This document shows, piece by piece, positions 34,246 through 46,525 of a DNA stretch of 64,000 nucleotides. The notes below the pieces were generated by a model, which ran no database searches, had not been told where the DNA came from, and was given only the letters and a program-made list of their open reading frames with translations. A program made the position numbers and the translations under genes. Origin of the DNA: Hippopus hippopus. Its lineage: Eukaryota; Mollusca; Bivalvia; Cardiida; Cardiidae. Position 1 is the stretch's first letter; every line of letters starts with the position of its first letter. Location: NCBI GenBank assembly GCA_946811185.2, contig OX328110.1:12442516-12506515 (forward strand). The letters run 5' to 3'.

Positions 34246-35040
34246 GTGTATATGCATTATATAATTTCCGATCCATAAAATCCTTTTTTGTCTAACATCC
34301 ACCTGAATCATGAGGTAGACTGGTCCGTTGACATACAGAAAATTGACCCATAGCGAAAAGTTTCGGTGCAGGTCAACCTGAGCTGACTACGCAGGCTGAC
34401 CTCGTCGATTATTTTCCGCAGATGCATTGAGTCCCCTTTCCACAGAGCATGGCACAATTTTTTTCTTGTTGACAAATCTCAAGATTTGTCTTCAGGTAAA
34501 ATACTTTAACTATAGTGTTTTTACAGATTGGACGATCGGCAACTCATATTATATATATATATATACACACATCCAACAGGCAACAAAGCTAAAGTGATCT
34601 GTGTATCAATCCATGAAATGCATTACGATGTGCAAAGCCGAAAAAAGAGCGTTTTACTTCTCTTAAAATAAAATTCCGCATAAAAATTAGTGAAAGTTTT
34701 CAGGCTAAACCGTTCAAAATACATTGCCGATGGCAAACGGATTGTTAAAACATTTTTGCGTGATTTAAAACTCGTTGACAATTTTCTTTGATAAATGTAA
34801 ATAACTTTACTGCAGTTTATAAATGAAAGTACGAAATCGAACGAGTTGTGACAGTTAAGGGCTTCGAGGGCACCGCCATGTTTGAGATCATTTGGCTGAA
34901 AGTAGTTCCGATGGAAACTTCCTTGACGTGGGCGAGGTTAATAAGTAACGGAATAATCCGAATTGTGACAACTGATACATGCAGCACACTCATTCGCGCC
35001 ACAAAGTTGGATTGCGCGCAAACGTTTAATAAAGTGCAAG
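34246..35040. other. Non-coding stretch, no gene seen
   Basis: Includes a short (at)n run at about 34548-34564 and a palindromic repeat remnant near 34365-34460. The open frames at 34817-35071 overlap on opposite strands and resemble no family. Confidence 0.4.
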
Positions 35041-35624
35041 TTTGAAACGAAATCGGGGACGGTATTTCCAACCATTCTATAGAGCGTTTCTTCGTCTAAA
35101 TCATATCAAATGTCTGAATCCCAAAGTAGCCCAATTTCTGATTGGCTAAAACACATGATAAGCTAATCAAAAATTGCGTTACCGTCCGTCAAAAACAGGA
35201 TTAGACGGCATGGTTCATGAATTCATACGTTTCCGGAAGTAAAAAGACAGATTCCAAGTTGGAACAAAGCTGCATCTTTTGAAAATCAGTTTCCCAAATC
35301 GTGAGGTTTGAACTCATTTAATGTTACTTGGCATTATCATAATAAATATACGTGATAAAAATGAATACGTGTATTTCGTTTTGAAATGATACGGAAAACG
35401 TAATAGAAAAAGAAGCTACTGCTTGTTACAAGCAATCCCTCACCTTTCCACTCTGTCTTCCAAAACTGTCAACAGCAGAGAGACAAAACGTCTCATAAGT
35501 GCAGATCTGTGACTTAAGTGATTCGTTTTTTTTTTTTTTTTTTGTTCTTTTCAATATTTAAAACTATCGCGTGCTCAAGAAGTCGGGATTGTACTACAGT
35601 GTATTTTTCCCCCTTTTTTTTCAG
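35041..35624 (+). other. GT2 5' flank, conserved with GT1
   Basis: Aligns with the GT1 upstream region (gaaatcggggacgg, aagctactgcttgttacaag, caatccctcacctttccac). It ends in a long pyrimidine run and CAG at 35622-35624, a strong candidate splice acceptor for a 5' untranslated exon located further upstream. Confidence 0.5.
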
Positions 35625-36734
35625 AAATATGACTGCCATTTTATTTCTACGAGCGAACGGATGAAATTCGCGAATTTCTTTTCGTCGCGATTCGTCTGGA
35701 AGTATTTCACTTTGATATCTATCCTTGCTTTCCTTTTGATGGCATACCTCTACGATAAAAAAGCAAAAACGCCGAGGAGCGAAGCAAGCTCATCCTCTAT
35801 CCAACCTACCATTTTATACAAACAATATCAGAGTGACTTAAAACGTATTTCACGAATTGTAATCGGTGAGCTTCGTAATCAGACCAGCAACGAGTACATC
35901 AAAATCCCTAATGTACTCAAAGCTCGAGAAAATCGAAGTGGCGGCAATGCAAGTGGTATGGAAACAGTAACTTGGTGCACATGTTGTTCGGAAAGTAATC
36001 TCTATAACTTACCAGAATTGGTAACTGAATGGAAGGGTCCCATATCGGTAACGGTGTTTACGACAGTTTCGAAAGTGTCTCAAACATTGAAATACCTCTC
36101 TGTGCTTTACTATTGCGACGAAAACATCCATCAAAGAGTTTCTTTTCACCTTTGTTTTCCGGCACAATTTATGGCAAACGTTTCTCTGGAGATTTCACAA
36201 GATTTCAATCCGGACTATTGCAAGAAGATGGATAATTTTGACGGACATTATTTACCAAATTATGTTGACACACAAGTACCTTTTCCAGTAAATGTTCTAA
36301 GAAATGTGGCAATAGAAAGTTGTAAAACGCCCTACGTATTAAACACAGACATAGACTTGAGGCCTTCTGCAGGATTATATGACGCCTTTGTCACTTTCGC
36401 TAGATCTCATTCCGAACGTTCCTACCCGAAAACAGCATTTGTGTTACCTAGCTTTGAAACCAACCAATCTACGATAAATTCGCTATCAAAGGATAGACTA
36501 ATGCAACTCTGGGAGAAAGGGACTGTTCGACCTTTCTACTCTACAGTCTGTTACGAATGTCAAAATTATACCGATTACAACCGTTGGAAATTACTGGATC
36601 CGAGTGACAGTCTTCAGTTAGCATACCACAAAAATTGGGTCGTACCATGGGAGCCTTATGTTGTCGTGAATAAAGCTTTGGTGCCACTTTTCAATGAAAG
36701 ATTCAAACAGTATGGTTATAACCGGATAAGTCAG
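35625..36734 (+). CDS. B4GAT1-like: GT2 exon: B4GAT1-like glycosyltransferase, catalytic part
   Basis: Paralogue of GT1 and the more convincing gene at its N-terminus. The likely start is ATG 35661 (MKFANFFSSRFVWKYF), directly before a membrane anchor (SILAFLLMAYLY), giving a type II Golgi protein of about 421 residues with the last exon. An in-frame ATG also exists at 35571, upstream of the probable splice acceptor. Catalytic-domain motifs match GT1: WCTCC, WKGPISVTVFTTV, YVDTQVPFPVN, DID at 36348-36356 (N-T-D-I-D here, N-A-D-I-D in GT1), VRPFY and WEPYVVV. The donor CAG|GTAGAA at 36735 is in phase 0 and should join 51670. LINE copy 2 begins 14 nt into the intron. If the intron were retained, the protein would end within a few residues in LINE sequence. 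Confidence 0.88.
35629..35664 (+). promoter_or_regulatory. Possible short upstream ORF overlapping the GT2 start
   Basis: If the exon begins at 35625, the first ATG is 35629 and opens an 11-codon frame whose TGA (35662-35664) overlaps the GT2 start ATG (35661-35663) as ATGA. In GT1 the same ATG (18596) opens an 11-codon frame that runs past where GT2's start would be. Any effect on translation is inference. Confidence 0.35.
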
Positions 36735-36735
36735 G

Positions 36736-36748
36736 TAGAATTAATAGG
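36736..36748 (+). repeat. LINE copy 2 target-site duplication, left
   Basis: TAGAATTAATAGG, repeated at 46659-46671 on the far side of the LINE. The GT1 intron has the uninterrupted equivalent (aaagttaataagcatt). A base or two at the left could belong to the TAA tail. Confidence 0.85.
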
Positions 36749-37702
36749 TGGCCCCCGCCACTCGGGGCCTTAGAAATTGGTGGCTGCCTTCGCCTCTGTG
36801 GCATATGGGTGGTAAAAGTCCCCAGAAACAGAGGAGACCGATAATAATACAACTAAAATTAATAAAACAGGTCCAAAATAATTCAATTCAAAGTAAATAC
36901 TAGAAAAAATATGACAATAACAAAATCAACCTAAATATGAAAATAAAAATACTAAAGTCAATACGATTAAATATTTCCAGAAAAAATTAACAAACCCAAA
37001 ATTAAAACATAAAAGTGGCTGAAGAACAATACAAATTAAGATCAAATGATTTCCAAAACAAATTTTTCATTCAAAAAGTGATTTTTTATTTTTTATTTTT
37101 TTGAAAACATATCTTTCCTATACACTTTCCTGTCTCATATACTAACATGCTCATTTGTGTGTGTATCATCTATGCCAGTGGGTAGCACACTGGACGAAGA
37201 GTATAACAACATCTGTGTATAACATCTATGTTTTGTTCTTGTATTCGTCAACACCTTTTCCAATCTCTAGCACTATATGTTTGAAGAATTTGAAACATTT
37301 GGCATACTTGTATTTAGAACCTTACCTACAAGTAGAGATCTACAATGGGAACTCTAGTAAGCTCTAAGTTATCAGCTCTAGTCATTAAAGGGCAAATCCT
37401 AAAATATTTTGACCAGACTGTTTTTTTCCTTTAATCAGCTGCAAATGATGTCAGTTAAACATGTGTCCGTCATTTTTCATAAATACCACCCTGTAACATG
37501 CCATAAACTACGGCCGAATTGTCACGCTGATATACGGCCCTAAAAATGGTACATGGTTTACTTCCCCTGATTCGCTTATCTCCCGTGCATGTGTGACGTC
37601 ATTGTCGAGTCACTCTGTGTATACCGTCAGTAGACATACAGTAGGAACGCGGATGATTGTATGCAGATATCTGAGTATTAACTGAGAATTGAGCCGAAAA
37701 AA

Positions 37703-38014
37703 ATGGTAAATTGTGCAGCCTATGGCTGCAACGTCGATTCGGGAACTCATAGAAGTAGTATTTTCAAATTTCCGAAGGAATCAAAAAGGAGGAAACTATG
37801 GATTCAACGTTTAAACCGGGGCCGGACAGTAGCGACGGATTTTTTGCCATCGGTTCATTCGAAATTGTGTCTGAAATACTTCGATAACAGTCAGTTCTTA
37901 ATAAGTCCAAAACTCGCAAAAGAAGTTGGTTATAGGGATTTTAGCCTGCGGTTAAAACCTGACGCTGTGCCGACATTATTCGAAACTCCCGAGTCGAAAG
38001 GAGATAGGCCTTAA
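37703..38014 (+). pseudogene. THAP-domain protein of the nested DNA element, zinc ligand lost
   Basis: 103 codons starting MVNCAAYGCNVDSGTHRSS. The THAP features are C-x4-C at the N-terminus, the invariant Trp (LWIQRLNR), C-L-K-Y-F where families have C-x2-H-F, and an AVPTLF box. THAP domains are zinc-dependent DNA-binding modules that recognise transposon ends or host sites. Here the fourth zinc ligand is Tyr instead of His (TAC for CAC), so folding is doubtful. The frame stops soon after the domain, and a possible splice donor (agtaggtcat) follows at about 38075. It is either a decayed N-terminal exon of a transposase or an isolated THAP protein. Confidence 0.8.
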
Positions 38015-38149
38015 ACCGAAACTCCGAAAGACAGACATTCCGCAACGGCAATTTCCAAAAAGAAAATCCAACATGAAGTAGGTCATTTCTTTTTTCTTGA
38101 AATTGGAATACATGAATTGTCATTCGTACTAATTTACCCTTTTCTACAT

Positions 38150-39910
38150 TACCGCTTCATTCTGAACAAAGAGAAAATGCTGCCGTTTTCTCCCTTTTCC
38201 AAATGATTTCAACATTTAACAAAATTATAGATTCATCCAAATTCATAACATAAATTTTGCAAATAACATAGTCGACAATGTTCAAATGATGTAAACTTTC
38301 AAGGGATAATAATCATTCTTTGAACAGCAAACATCATTTTCTTCCCACACTGTTTTTCAAACACTCTTTCTTTGGGTATTGGAAACTAGATCTAGGGTTT
38401 GTATGGTAAAGGGTGAAATCAGTATCTGACTACCCCTAATCATGGTCATAAATGTAAATCCATCACCGACCAGTTGAAACAATACAGGAAATGGTTACAT
38501 AACATTTGCATATCTCACCCCTTTACACTGTAATGTTTGTTGGTGACAGTAAACCCATGTTACAGCTTTTATCCCATACACTACTTCTCTTTGACATTTG
38601 ACTCTTAAAAATGATTTGACAACTTACATGCATTTTGAACAAATTTCTAATTCTATCTATACAATTTTGATTTGTGGATATTTCCTTTTCCTATCCATAT
38701 TATGTCTTCTAGACAGGCTACTGAGAAAAATGTTTTGAACATGTCAGTATGAAAATTTTGAAAATGCATATAATTTGACACAAGTCATTTTCTCTGATAA
38801 TCAGACAAAAGTGAGAAAATTAAAATAACACATTTTTTTTTTAAATTAAGAAACAGAATGTGTTTGACCAGGCTCACACACCAATTCTTTTACCCTTTAC
38901 CTCAAAATTCTGATCTTCAACCACCCTAATGGAGAAGGCTTTTGAGGACAGGATGAAAAATGGAATAAGTCCTGATTCCAAGAGTTATCTTCTTTTCCTA
39001 CAATATTTTCTACCCTCAAACCTATTGTCAAGGCCACATTTGATCTGTGATCTGCAAATACTTTCGGTGTGGAGTGGACAAATCTAAAGTTTTGCCATCT
39101 GTGTAAGGGTTTAGCCTAACCCTTACCCAAATGATAAAAATTAGAATATTTCAAATCCACAGCATTAATTTTTAAATATGACCGATGAAATGTGATTGTT
39201 TATTGGAATTTAGTTTAACTTAGTTTAACCTTTTTCCAAACAATCCTTTGTTTTAACGACCCTTGTGAAGAAAGAAAAACCTTTTGAAAACACTGTAGGT
39301 AAAGGAGAAAATGATGGTAACCAGTATTTTCTCCTTTTTCTACAATGTTTTCTACCCCATCAAAGACAAGTCCAAACATGTGAGTAAAATTTAATTTGTT
39401 GACTCCAAATGCTTTCAATTCGGTTGAGTCAATAAATTTGATGTTTGGTAACAATTTAAACATGTATTTTACACCTCTTGAGAAACAAGTTCATACAACT
39501 CATACTAATCTCTTCGGATACTGCTTCCTGGGAACCAAAACAAAACTTGTGCCCAATGTGTGGGATTTATATTTAACCCTTTACCAATCAATCCCTAGTT
39601 TTTACGACCCTGAGACAGAAGCCTTTTAAAAACATTGTAGGAAAAGGAGATAATGCTGTTAGCCAGCATTTTCTCCTTTAACCACAATGTTTTCTACTCT
39701 GCTGGAAACAAATTTCAATTTTTGAAATATTTAACTTTATTTTGTCGTCTGCAAGTGATTCCAATTTGGACCTGTTTAATATTTTGTCGTTTGGTAAAGA
39801 GTTAAAAATAGAAAATATTGTGGATAAAGGACCAATTGATAGTTACCAGCTCTTTCTATGTTTTTACAATGAATCTGAAGTCGTCTATACTGCATTTGAC
39901 CGGAATGTCA
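38150..39910. repeat. Cluster of hairpin MITEs (M3) inside the Kolobok-like element
   Basis: Hairpin cores lie at about 38940-39012, 39282-39362, 39630-39702 and 39800-39870, each of the type aacattgtaggaaaaggaga ... ctcctttttctacaatgttt. They occupy the place where transposase exons would be expected. Confidence 0.65.
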
Positions 39911-40529
39911 GTATTAACCGCTCAGTCCCTGGTAGACGGTAGACCAATTTGAGACTTACCCAAATTGAAACAATTTGCATAAGACAAACAAGAACTGAAC
40001 AAATTACAATTCAGAGTTTAAGACTTTCACAGAGAAGCTCTATATGGAACATACAATAGCTATACATGTATGATAAATTTTTGCATTGAATGGATCATGT
40101 GGACAAGGTAAACAGCAAAAAAGTATTTCACACAGGTAGATCCCCTCTCCCTCTCTCTGATGTTCATGTATTTCTGTATGGTAAGAAAAACAACTAAAAT
40201 AATTTTCAAAATAATTTTGAGAATTAAGTCTTAATAATCTCGGAACATATTCTTTTATCAAATTTCAAGCTGGTTAACAGCATTTCAAAATATTCTTATT
40301 CTCATGAAAATCGTGATTTATTGTGTAACCCTTCACCAACGAGAGAATAAACTTGTACCCGTCAATGTTTACAGAATTCTTTACAAGGTACAAATATCAA
40401 CAAGGACCCATCAACAAATAGTTAGAACTAACATCTCACGATTATCAATCGTAAAAGTCAAGAAAAGGGTTATTTGACATGAAACTAAAGTGTCGAGGAA
40501 ATGTCTTCAAAAGTGTCGGGGAACTGTCT

Positions 40530-40582
40530 TGAAACCGTATTTTTTTTTTTTTTTTTTTTTTGGTTGTTGTTGTTGTTGTTTA
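40530..40582 (+). repeat. Poly-T plus (gtt)n run
   Basis: About 22 T residues followed by ggttgttgttgttgttgtt, inside the Kolobok-like element. On the minus strand this reads as an A-rich tail. Confidence 0.8.
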
Positions 40583-40720
40583 ATTACGCCCGTTAATCTA
40601 CTGAAAATGCTTCACGTGAAACAAAGTTTATGCCATACACTTAATTTTATCATGTATATAATAATATTTCTGTAAGCGATGTTCGCCCCGTAATAGACGT
40701 ATTTCAATAGCGCGCAATAC

Positions 40721-40915
40721 TCAACACGTTGAAAAGTCCGGCACAACATCGTCATTTTCGTCATCAGTGGGCGAAAAGTTACTTTTATCCTCATCATCAG
40801 AAACTTAATAAGTTTCTGTAAAAATTGGCTCGTACATGTACGGCCTTACCGGCCCAGAATCGTCTATTTCTTCGTCTTCAATATCGCTCAGTTCACTATC
40901 GTAAACAACGTCCAT
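40721..40915 (-). pseudogene. Acidic protein start in the Kolobok-like element (P2X7-like-domain family?), broken
   Basis: From ATG at 40913-40915 the minus strand reads MDVVYDSELSDIEDEE, then PVRPYMYEP, and stops at 40805-40807 (TAA). Past that stop the same frame stays acidic and Asp/Ser-rich (SDDEDKSNFSPTDDENDD) to TGA at 40721. An acidic leader followed by a PYMYEP-type motif is what I recall from invertebrate proteins carrying the zinc-binding C-terminal domain of P2X7 receptors, but the Cys-rich domain itself is not visible here. It converges on the THAP gene from the opposite end of the element. Confidence 0.5.
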
Positions 40916-41684
40916 ATTGAAACAAGCTCTCCTATGACGTCACAAATCAAGGGACGCAACAATAAGTAAGGGAGATAAGCGATGCAATAAAAATTAATAA
41001 GCAGAAATATGAATTGAAAAAAAGTACTTTTGCTAATTTTTTTTTCTAATTACAACATTACCAGGTTACCATTTTATAAGTGTAGATTTGAAAATTAACC
41101 ATATCTGAAACTTGTTGATTTGCCCTTTAAAGTTATCATGCTAACACTCTATATCTAAACCTTTTTTGATTGAAAATATTTCATTGAGCAAACTTCCTTC
41201 TGATAAAAGATTTCTGTCTTTGATTCAGAAGCCACTTGTTTGCCGTGGGTGGCATCTCATATGCCGGAAAAGGGGATCCTGGTAGTTGAGAGTGCCCAGG
41301 GATCTCCAGCACTCAACACACTGCTTTGGCCCTGGCCTCGGATAGACGGGAGGGATGGGTTAGGCTCGACCCGTCTCAATCGGCTCGGTCGTGTCTAGCT
41401 TTTAGGATTACATACTTTTATCTATATTTCTTTCTTTGTATCTTATGATACCAACCGGGTTAGATTTTTTCTTTTTTCTTATCTTTTACATTGTTTTCCT
41501 TTATAAAGCGGCGGCTGATGGGCTAATTAATAGACCTATAGTTTCTCTTCGCTTAAGGTTTGTTAAGTATAATAGCTATGTAGCTCTGGCGTCGGAAATA
41601 GGAAACCCATTTCCATTAGACGTCCCCTTGTAGGGCTCCGAGGAGGGTGGAGCGCATAGCTATTGAAATTACACTATCAAAATC

Positions 41685-42831
41685 ATGGCTTCCCAAAACA
41701 AAAGACCCCGACCGAATAACGAAAACGAAACGTCTTACTTAAACAATACAAAGTTCTTGGTTATTAAAAGTGAGGAGGCAAAGCCCATCACATCTCTGTC
41801 TCCCTTCATAATAGAAAAACAGATAGAAAGTTTGATAGGCACTCCAAAATCAGTTAAAAAATTAAAAAACGAACTACTACTCGTTGAAATATCAAGAGCA
41901 AGTCAGGCTGAATCTCTATTAAAAGTTAAAAAGTTTTACAACTTGAAAGTCTCAGTCTCAGAACACAACTCGCTTAACAAATCCAGAGGAATTGTGAAAG
42001 ACAGGGTACTGAAAGGAGAAACAGAGGAAAAAATTGTTGAATATCTTGCACCGCAAGGAGTTGTTGCGTGCAAGAGATTAAAAATAAAAAAAGATAATGT
42101 TCAACTTGAAACCAATACACTACTCCTCACTTTTAACACCACCACTTTGCCTCAGAGTATTAGAATCTTTTATCGTACAGTACCAGTGGAACAGTTCATC
42201 CCAAATCCTTTGCGCTGTTTTAATTGTCAAAAATTTGGACACCACGGTAATCTGTGATAGATGTGGTGAATCCAAACACACATCTAGCATCTGCCAAAGA
42301 CCTTTCAAATGTGTAAATTGTGGTAAAGATCACAGTGCAAGATCAACCAACTGTGAAGTCTGGAAAAGAGAAAAAGAAATTATGAGAATTAAAACAAGAA
42401 AGATTTCGTACTTTGAGGCAAAAAAACAATATGAGACAGCTTTTGAACCTAGGTACTCTAAGATAGTTCAATCAGCAACAGCAAAACCTCAGACGAGAAC
42501 TTGTGGAACACAGTATGATCCCGTGGATTTTGAGCAAGGCGCTAAACCTTCCTTGAAATCTACGTCTCCATCTGTCCAACCACCTCGAACATCTGAAACA
42601 GGTTCAAAATCTAACCAAACAAAAGACTCTAGTAGATCAAGATCAGCTTCTAGAGCTAATTCATGCCCTACATCACCAAATAAAAGCCAGAAAAATAAAC
42701 CAGATAAAAAAGAAAAAGATAAACAACAATCAAATAGACAGAAGAAAGGGTCACAGGATCCTATTAAGCTGGCAAATAAATTTGAAAGTTTAGAAGATAT
42801 GGAATTGGAAATTGACTTCTCAGTCAAATAA
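41685..42831 (+). pseudogene. LINE copy 2 ORF1 (gag-like), deletion in the zinc knuckles
   Basis: Same protein as in copy 1, starting MASQNKRPRPNNENET. After the first knuckle begins (CFNCQKFGHH), about 26 bp found in copy 1 are missing at about 42246, which shifts the frame; the first frame ends at 42257. The downstream part (second and third knuckles and the Ser/Lys/Gln-rich tail) is open in another frame to 42831. Copy 1 is intact at the site of this deletion, so the two copies carry complementary lesions less than 100 bp apart. Confidence 0.9.
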
Positions 42832-42868
42832 CTTTTAAGTAAATTCAAACTCCCAATATACAAGTATA

Positions 42869-45800
42869 ATGGGTCAAAACTCAATTTTACAATGGAATTT
42901 TAGAGGTCTAAAAGCCAACTTTAATGAACTACTAATTCTTTTTTCTTTATTAAATCCACAAATTTGTTGTCTTCAAGAAACTTTTATAACCCCCAATGAT
43001 AACTTGGAAGTTCGCAATTATTCTTCCTATCACTACATACATACATAATGATTGCCAAAGAGCATCTGGTGGTTCTTCTATCATAATACATTCTACGGTA
43101 CCTCATCGTAAGATTGACTTAAACACAAATCTACAAGCAATAGCAATAAAAGCATCTTTAAATAAAACTATAACCAAATAAAAGAATAGATCAAAATGAT
43201 TTAGAAAATCTTTTACTACAACTACCTCAACCTTACATCATATGTGGTGATTTTAATGGACATAGCGACTTATGGGGTTGTTCAGATACCAATTATAGAG
43301 GTAAAATAATTGAAGATTTCATTGCAGAGAATAATTTATGTTTATTTAATTCCAATGAACATACATACATGCATCCTGGATCAGGTTCTTTCACAGCAAC
43401 AGATCTTTCACTCTGCCATCCTTCCTTGTACCTTGATTATGAATGGAAAGTATGTGAAGATTCCCATGGAAGTGATCATTTTCCTATCATTATACAAGAA
43501 ACTGAGAAAACAGAAGATGAGAAAATTCCAAAATGGAATTTTAAAAAAGCTAACTGGGAAAAATTCAATATTTTTTGCCATGAAAAATTACTGATTGACA
43601 ATTTTGAAAATTCAGAAGATCCAATGCTTTCTTTTACTGAAACTTTAATTGACATATCAAATCAGTGCATCCCGAAGATTTCAACAAATACTTTTAAGAA
43701 GAAAAAGCCATGGTTTAATGATGATTGTAAAGAAGCTATTAAAAAACGTAAAGACAGTTTAAAACGTTTCAAACAATATCCAACAAAAACAAACTTAAAT
43801 GTTTGTAAAATTATGAGAGCTAAGGCTCGACGTACTATTAAACAAGCAAAACGATCATCTTGGAAAGATTTCATTTCTAAACTTAATGCTAGAATTCCCA
43901 TGACAACCATTTGGAATATGTTAAGGAAAATAAATGGAAAGAATCAAACCATGAAACACTCGCATATCAAGGTAGATGACAAAATCTACGAAAGTAAAGA
44001 AGAAATCGCCAATATCCTGGGTAAAACTTTCAAAACAAACTCTTCTTCTGCAAATTATCAACCACAATTTAAAAAACATAAGCAAGAAGCAGAAATGGAA
44101 GAACTTAATTTTGAAACGGATACAAATGAAAACTACAACTTACCTTTCACACTATCGGAACTTGAAGATTCTCTAAAAAATGCTCACGATTCTGCTGCAG
44201 GTGCAGACGAAGTACACTATCAACTTTTAAAACATTTACCTCGTATTTCATTACAAACTCTGTTAAACATTTTTAACATTATATGGGAACAAGGTATCTT
44301 CCCGAAAAGTTGGTCCAAAGCTACAATCATTCCAATTCCTAAGCCAAATAAATATCATACAAATCCAACAAATTATAGACCCATAGCTTTAACTAGTTGT
44401 TTATGTAAGACCATGGAGAGAATGATAAACAATAGACTTAATTTTTACCTCGAATCCAATAATATTATATCGGAACATCAATCAGGGTTCCGAAAAAACA
44501 GAAGCACGACAGATCAATTAGTACGATTAGAATCTTTTATCAGAAATGCTTTTGTAAAGAAACATGTAGTTGCCATATTTTTTGATCTAGAAAAAGCTTA
44601 TGACACCACGTGGAAACATGGCATTTTAAAAGACATTCATAAAATTGGATTAATAGGGGAAATCTACCCAAGTTTTTTTCAAACTTTTTATCAAATAGAT
44701 CTTTCAAAGTTAAAGTAGGCACATCTTTTTCTGATGACTATGAACAAGAACAGGGAGTTCCTCAAGGAAGTATCCTCTCACCTACTCTGTTCAATATCAA
44801 GATTAACAATATTGTAAAATGTTTAGATGACGATGTGAACTGTTCCTTATATGTGGATGATTTTTTAATATGTTACAGGTCCAAAGATATGAAAACAATT
44901 GAAACTAAGCTTCAAAATAATTTAGACAAAATTGAGAAATGGACTATGGAAAATGGTTTTAAATTTTCCAAGACAAAGACAAACTGTGTACACTTCTGCC
45001 AAGAGCAAGGTTGCACTTGGATCCATCACTGAAAATATATAATAGTCCAATTCCAATAATAGATCAAGCAAAATTTTTAGGGGTTATCTTTGACAAGAAA
45101 CTTTCTTTCATACCACATATTAATGCTTTGAAAGTGAAATGTCAAAAAGCTTTAAATGTTTTAAAAATACTTTCCCACTCTGACTGGGGAGGAGATAAGA
45201 AAACTCTTTTAAATCTATACAGATCTTTAATACGCTCAAAACTGGATTATGGATGTATTATATATGGCTCTGCACGAAAAAGCTACCTAAAAAAGTTGGA
45301 CACTATTCATCATCAGGGTCTTCGGTTAGCTTTGGGAGCTTTCCGTACGTCACCTGTTCAAAGTTTGTATTCAGAGGCCCAGGAGCCATCCTTATATGAT
45401 AGAAGGAAAAAACTGTCCTTACAATACGTAACTAAACTGGCTTCAAATACAAAAAATCCGGTTTACAATGATATTTTTAATCCACCCAACAAAATACTCT
45501 TATAAAATAAACCTAATTTTATCAAACCACTTGGTCTACGAGTTGAACCTCTTCTTAATGAGTCAAACATAAATGTAAAGAATATTAAACCCTTTAAACT
45601 TCCTGTAAAAGAGCCGTGGACCATAGATCCACCAAATATTATTTTTGATCTCAACGTAAATAAGAAATCAGTTACAAATCCATTATTTTATCAAAATAAA
45701 TTTTTAGAAATCAAATCACAGTATAAAGATTACATTTCACTTTATACTGATGGTTCGAAACAAGACAATAAAGTTGGTTGCGCTTCAGTACACAAGCAAG

Positions 45801-46525
45801 AAACTGCCAAAATAAGACTACCAGATCATAGCTCTATTTTTTCAGCAGAAGCTGTAGCTTTAAACATTGCTCTCTGTTCAATACAAAACAATAATAACAA
45901 GAAATTCTTAGTTTTTTCTGATTAAATGTCAGTTTTACAATCTTTAAAACATCCTGATAACCCAAATCCACTGATTCAACAATTTTTCAGAAAATGTTTA
46001 TTTATATAGATAAAAGACAATAATATTCTGCTGGATACCCAGCCACATTAATATAAAAGGTAATGAAATAGCTGATCAAGAAGCAAAGGATGCTGTAAAT
46101 ATGAACATAGCCAACATAAAAATTCCTTATACTGACAAAAAACAACAAATAAATGAATTTATCAAGTCTGAATGTCAAATTAAATGGCAACAATGTTTTA
46201 ACAACAAGCTTTAAGCAATCAAGCCAAATTTTAATGATAAATATGAATTTTATTGTAACCGAAAAAGTCAAGTAATTTTAACAAGATGTCGTGTTGGACA
46301 CTCAAGGTTTTCACATGTGCATCTTTTAAATAATGAGAGAGCACCACAATGTATAAACTGTAATGAACCTTTAACAATAAAACATATTTTATTAAACTGT
46401 AAAAATTTCGACTGTATACGGTCAAAACATTTTAGTGTTATAGCATACAAAATTTATTTTTACATGTACAACAGAATAACATTTTAGAATACCTAAAAGA
46501 GATAGATTTTTATAATAAAATATAG
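42869..46525 (+). pseudogene. LINE copy 2 ORF2 (endonuclease / RT / RNase H), multiply broken
   Basis: Begins MGQNSILQWNFRGLKAN (Phe where copy 1 has Cys). Damage includes a 4-base cata duplication near 43040, a deletion of about 23 bp near 43174, a frameshift near 44655, an in-frame stop at about 45503, a stop in RNase H at about 45924, and further small indels near 46005 and 46212. One undamaged stretch at 43369-44718 joins the end of the endonuclease to the first part of the RT. The RT keeps GVPQGS (copy 1 has Arg at the Gly) and YVDD. The RNase H retains DNKVGCASVHKQ, where copy 1 has a deletion. Confidence 0.9.

Larger units (their letters stand above)
37389..41126. mobile_element. Kolobok-like DNA transposon, non-autonomous, nested in LINE copy 2
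   Basis: Perfect 10-bp terminal inverted repeats AGGGCAAATC / GATTTGCCCT are flanked by TTAA on both sides (37385-37388 and 41127-41130). LINE copy 1 keeps the empty site (catTTAAagttatc at about 12382). Subterminal inverted repeats are also present: cgcttatctccc (37573) with gggagataagcg (40970), and tgtgacgtcat (37592) with atgacgtcaca (40934). It encodes a THAP domain on the plus strand near the left end and a short acidic protein on the minus strand near the right end. THAP plus a TTAA duplication fits the Kolobok superfamily; P elements make 8-bp duplications. No transposase catalytic region is visible, and the middle is filled with hairpin MITEs. Confidence 0.8.

Noticed and set aside
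37389..41126. P element, because of the THAP domain
   Set aside because: The flanking duplication is TTAA rather than 8 bp, and the ends do not start with CA, so Kolobok fits better.
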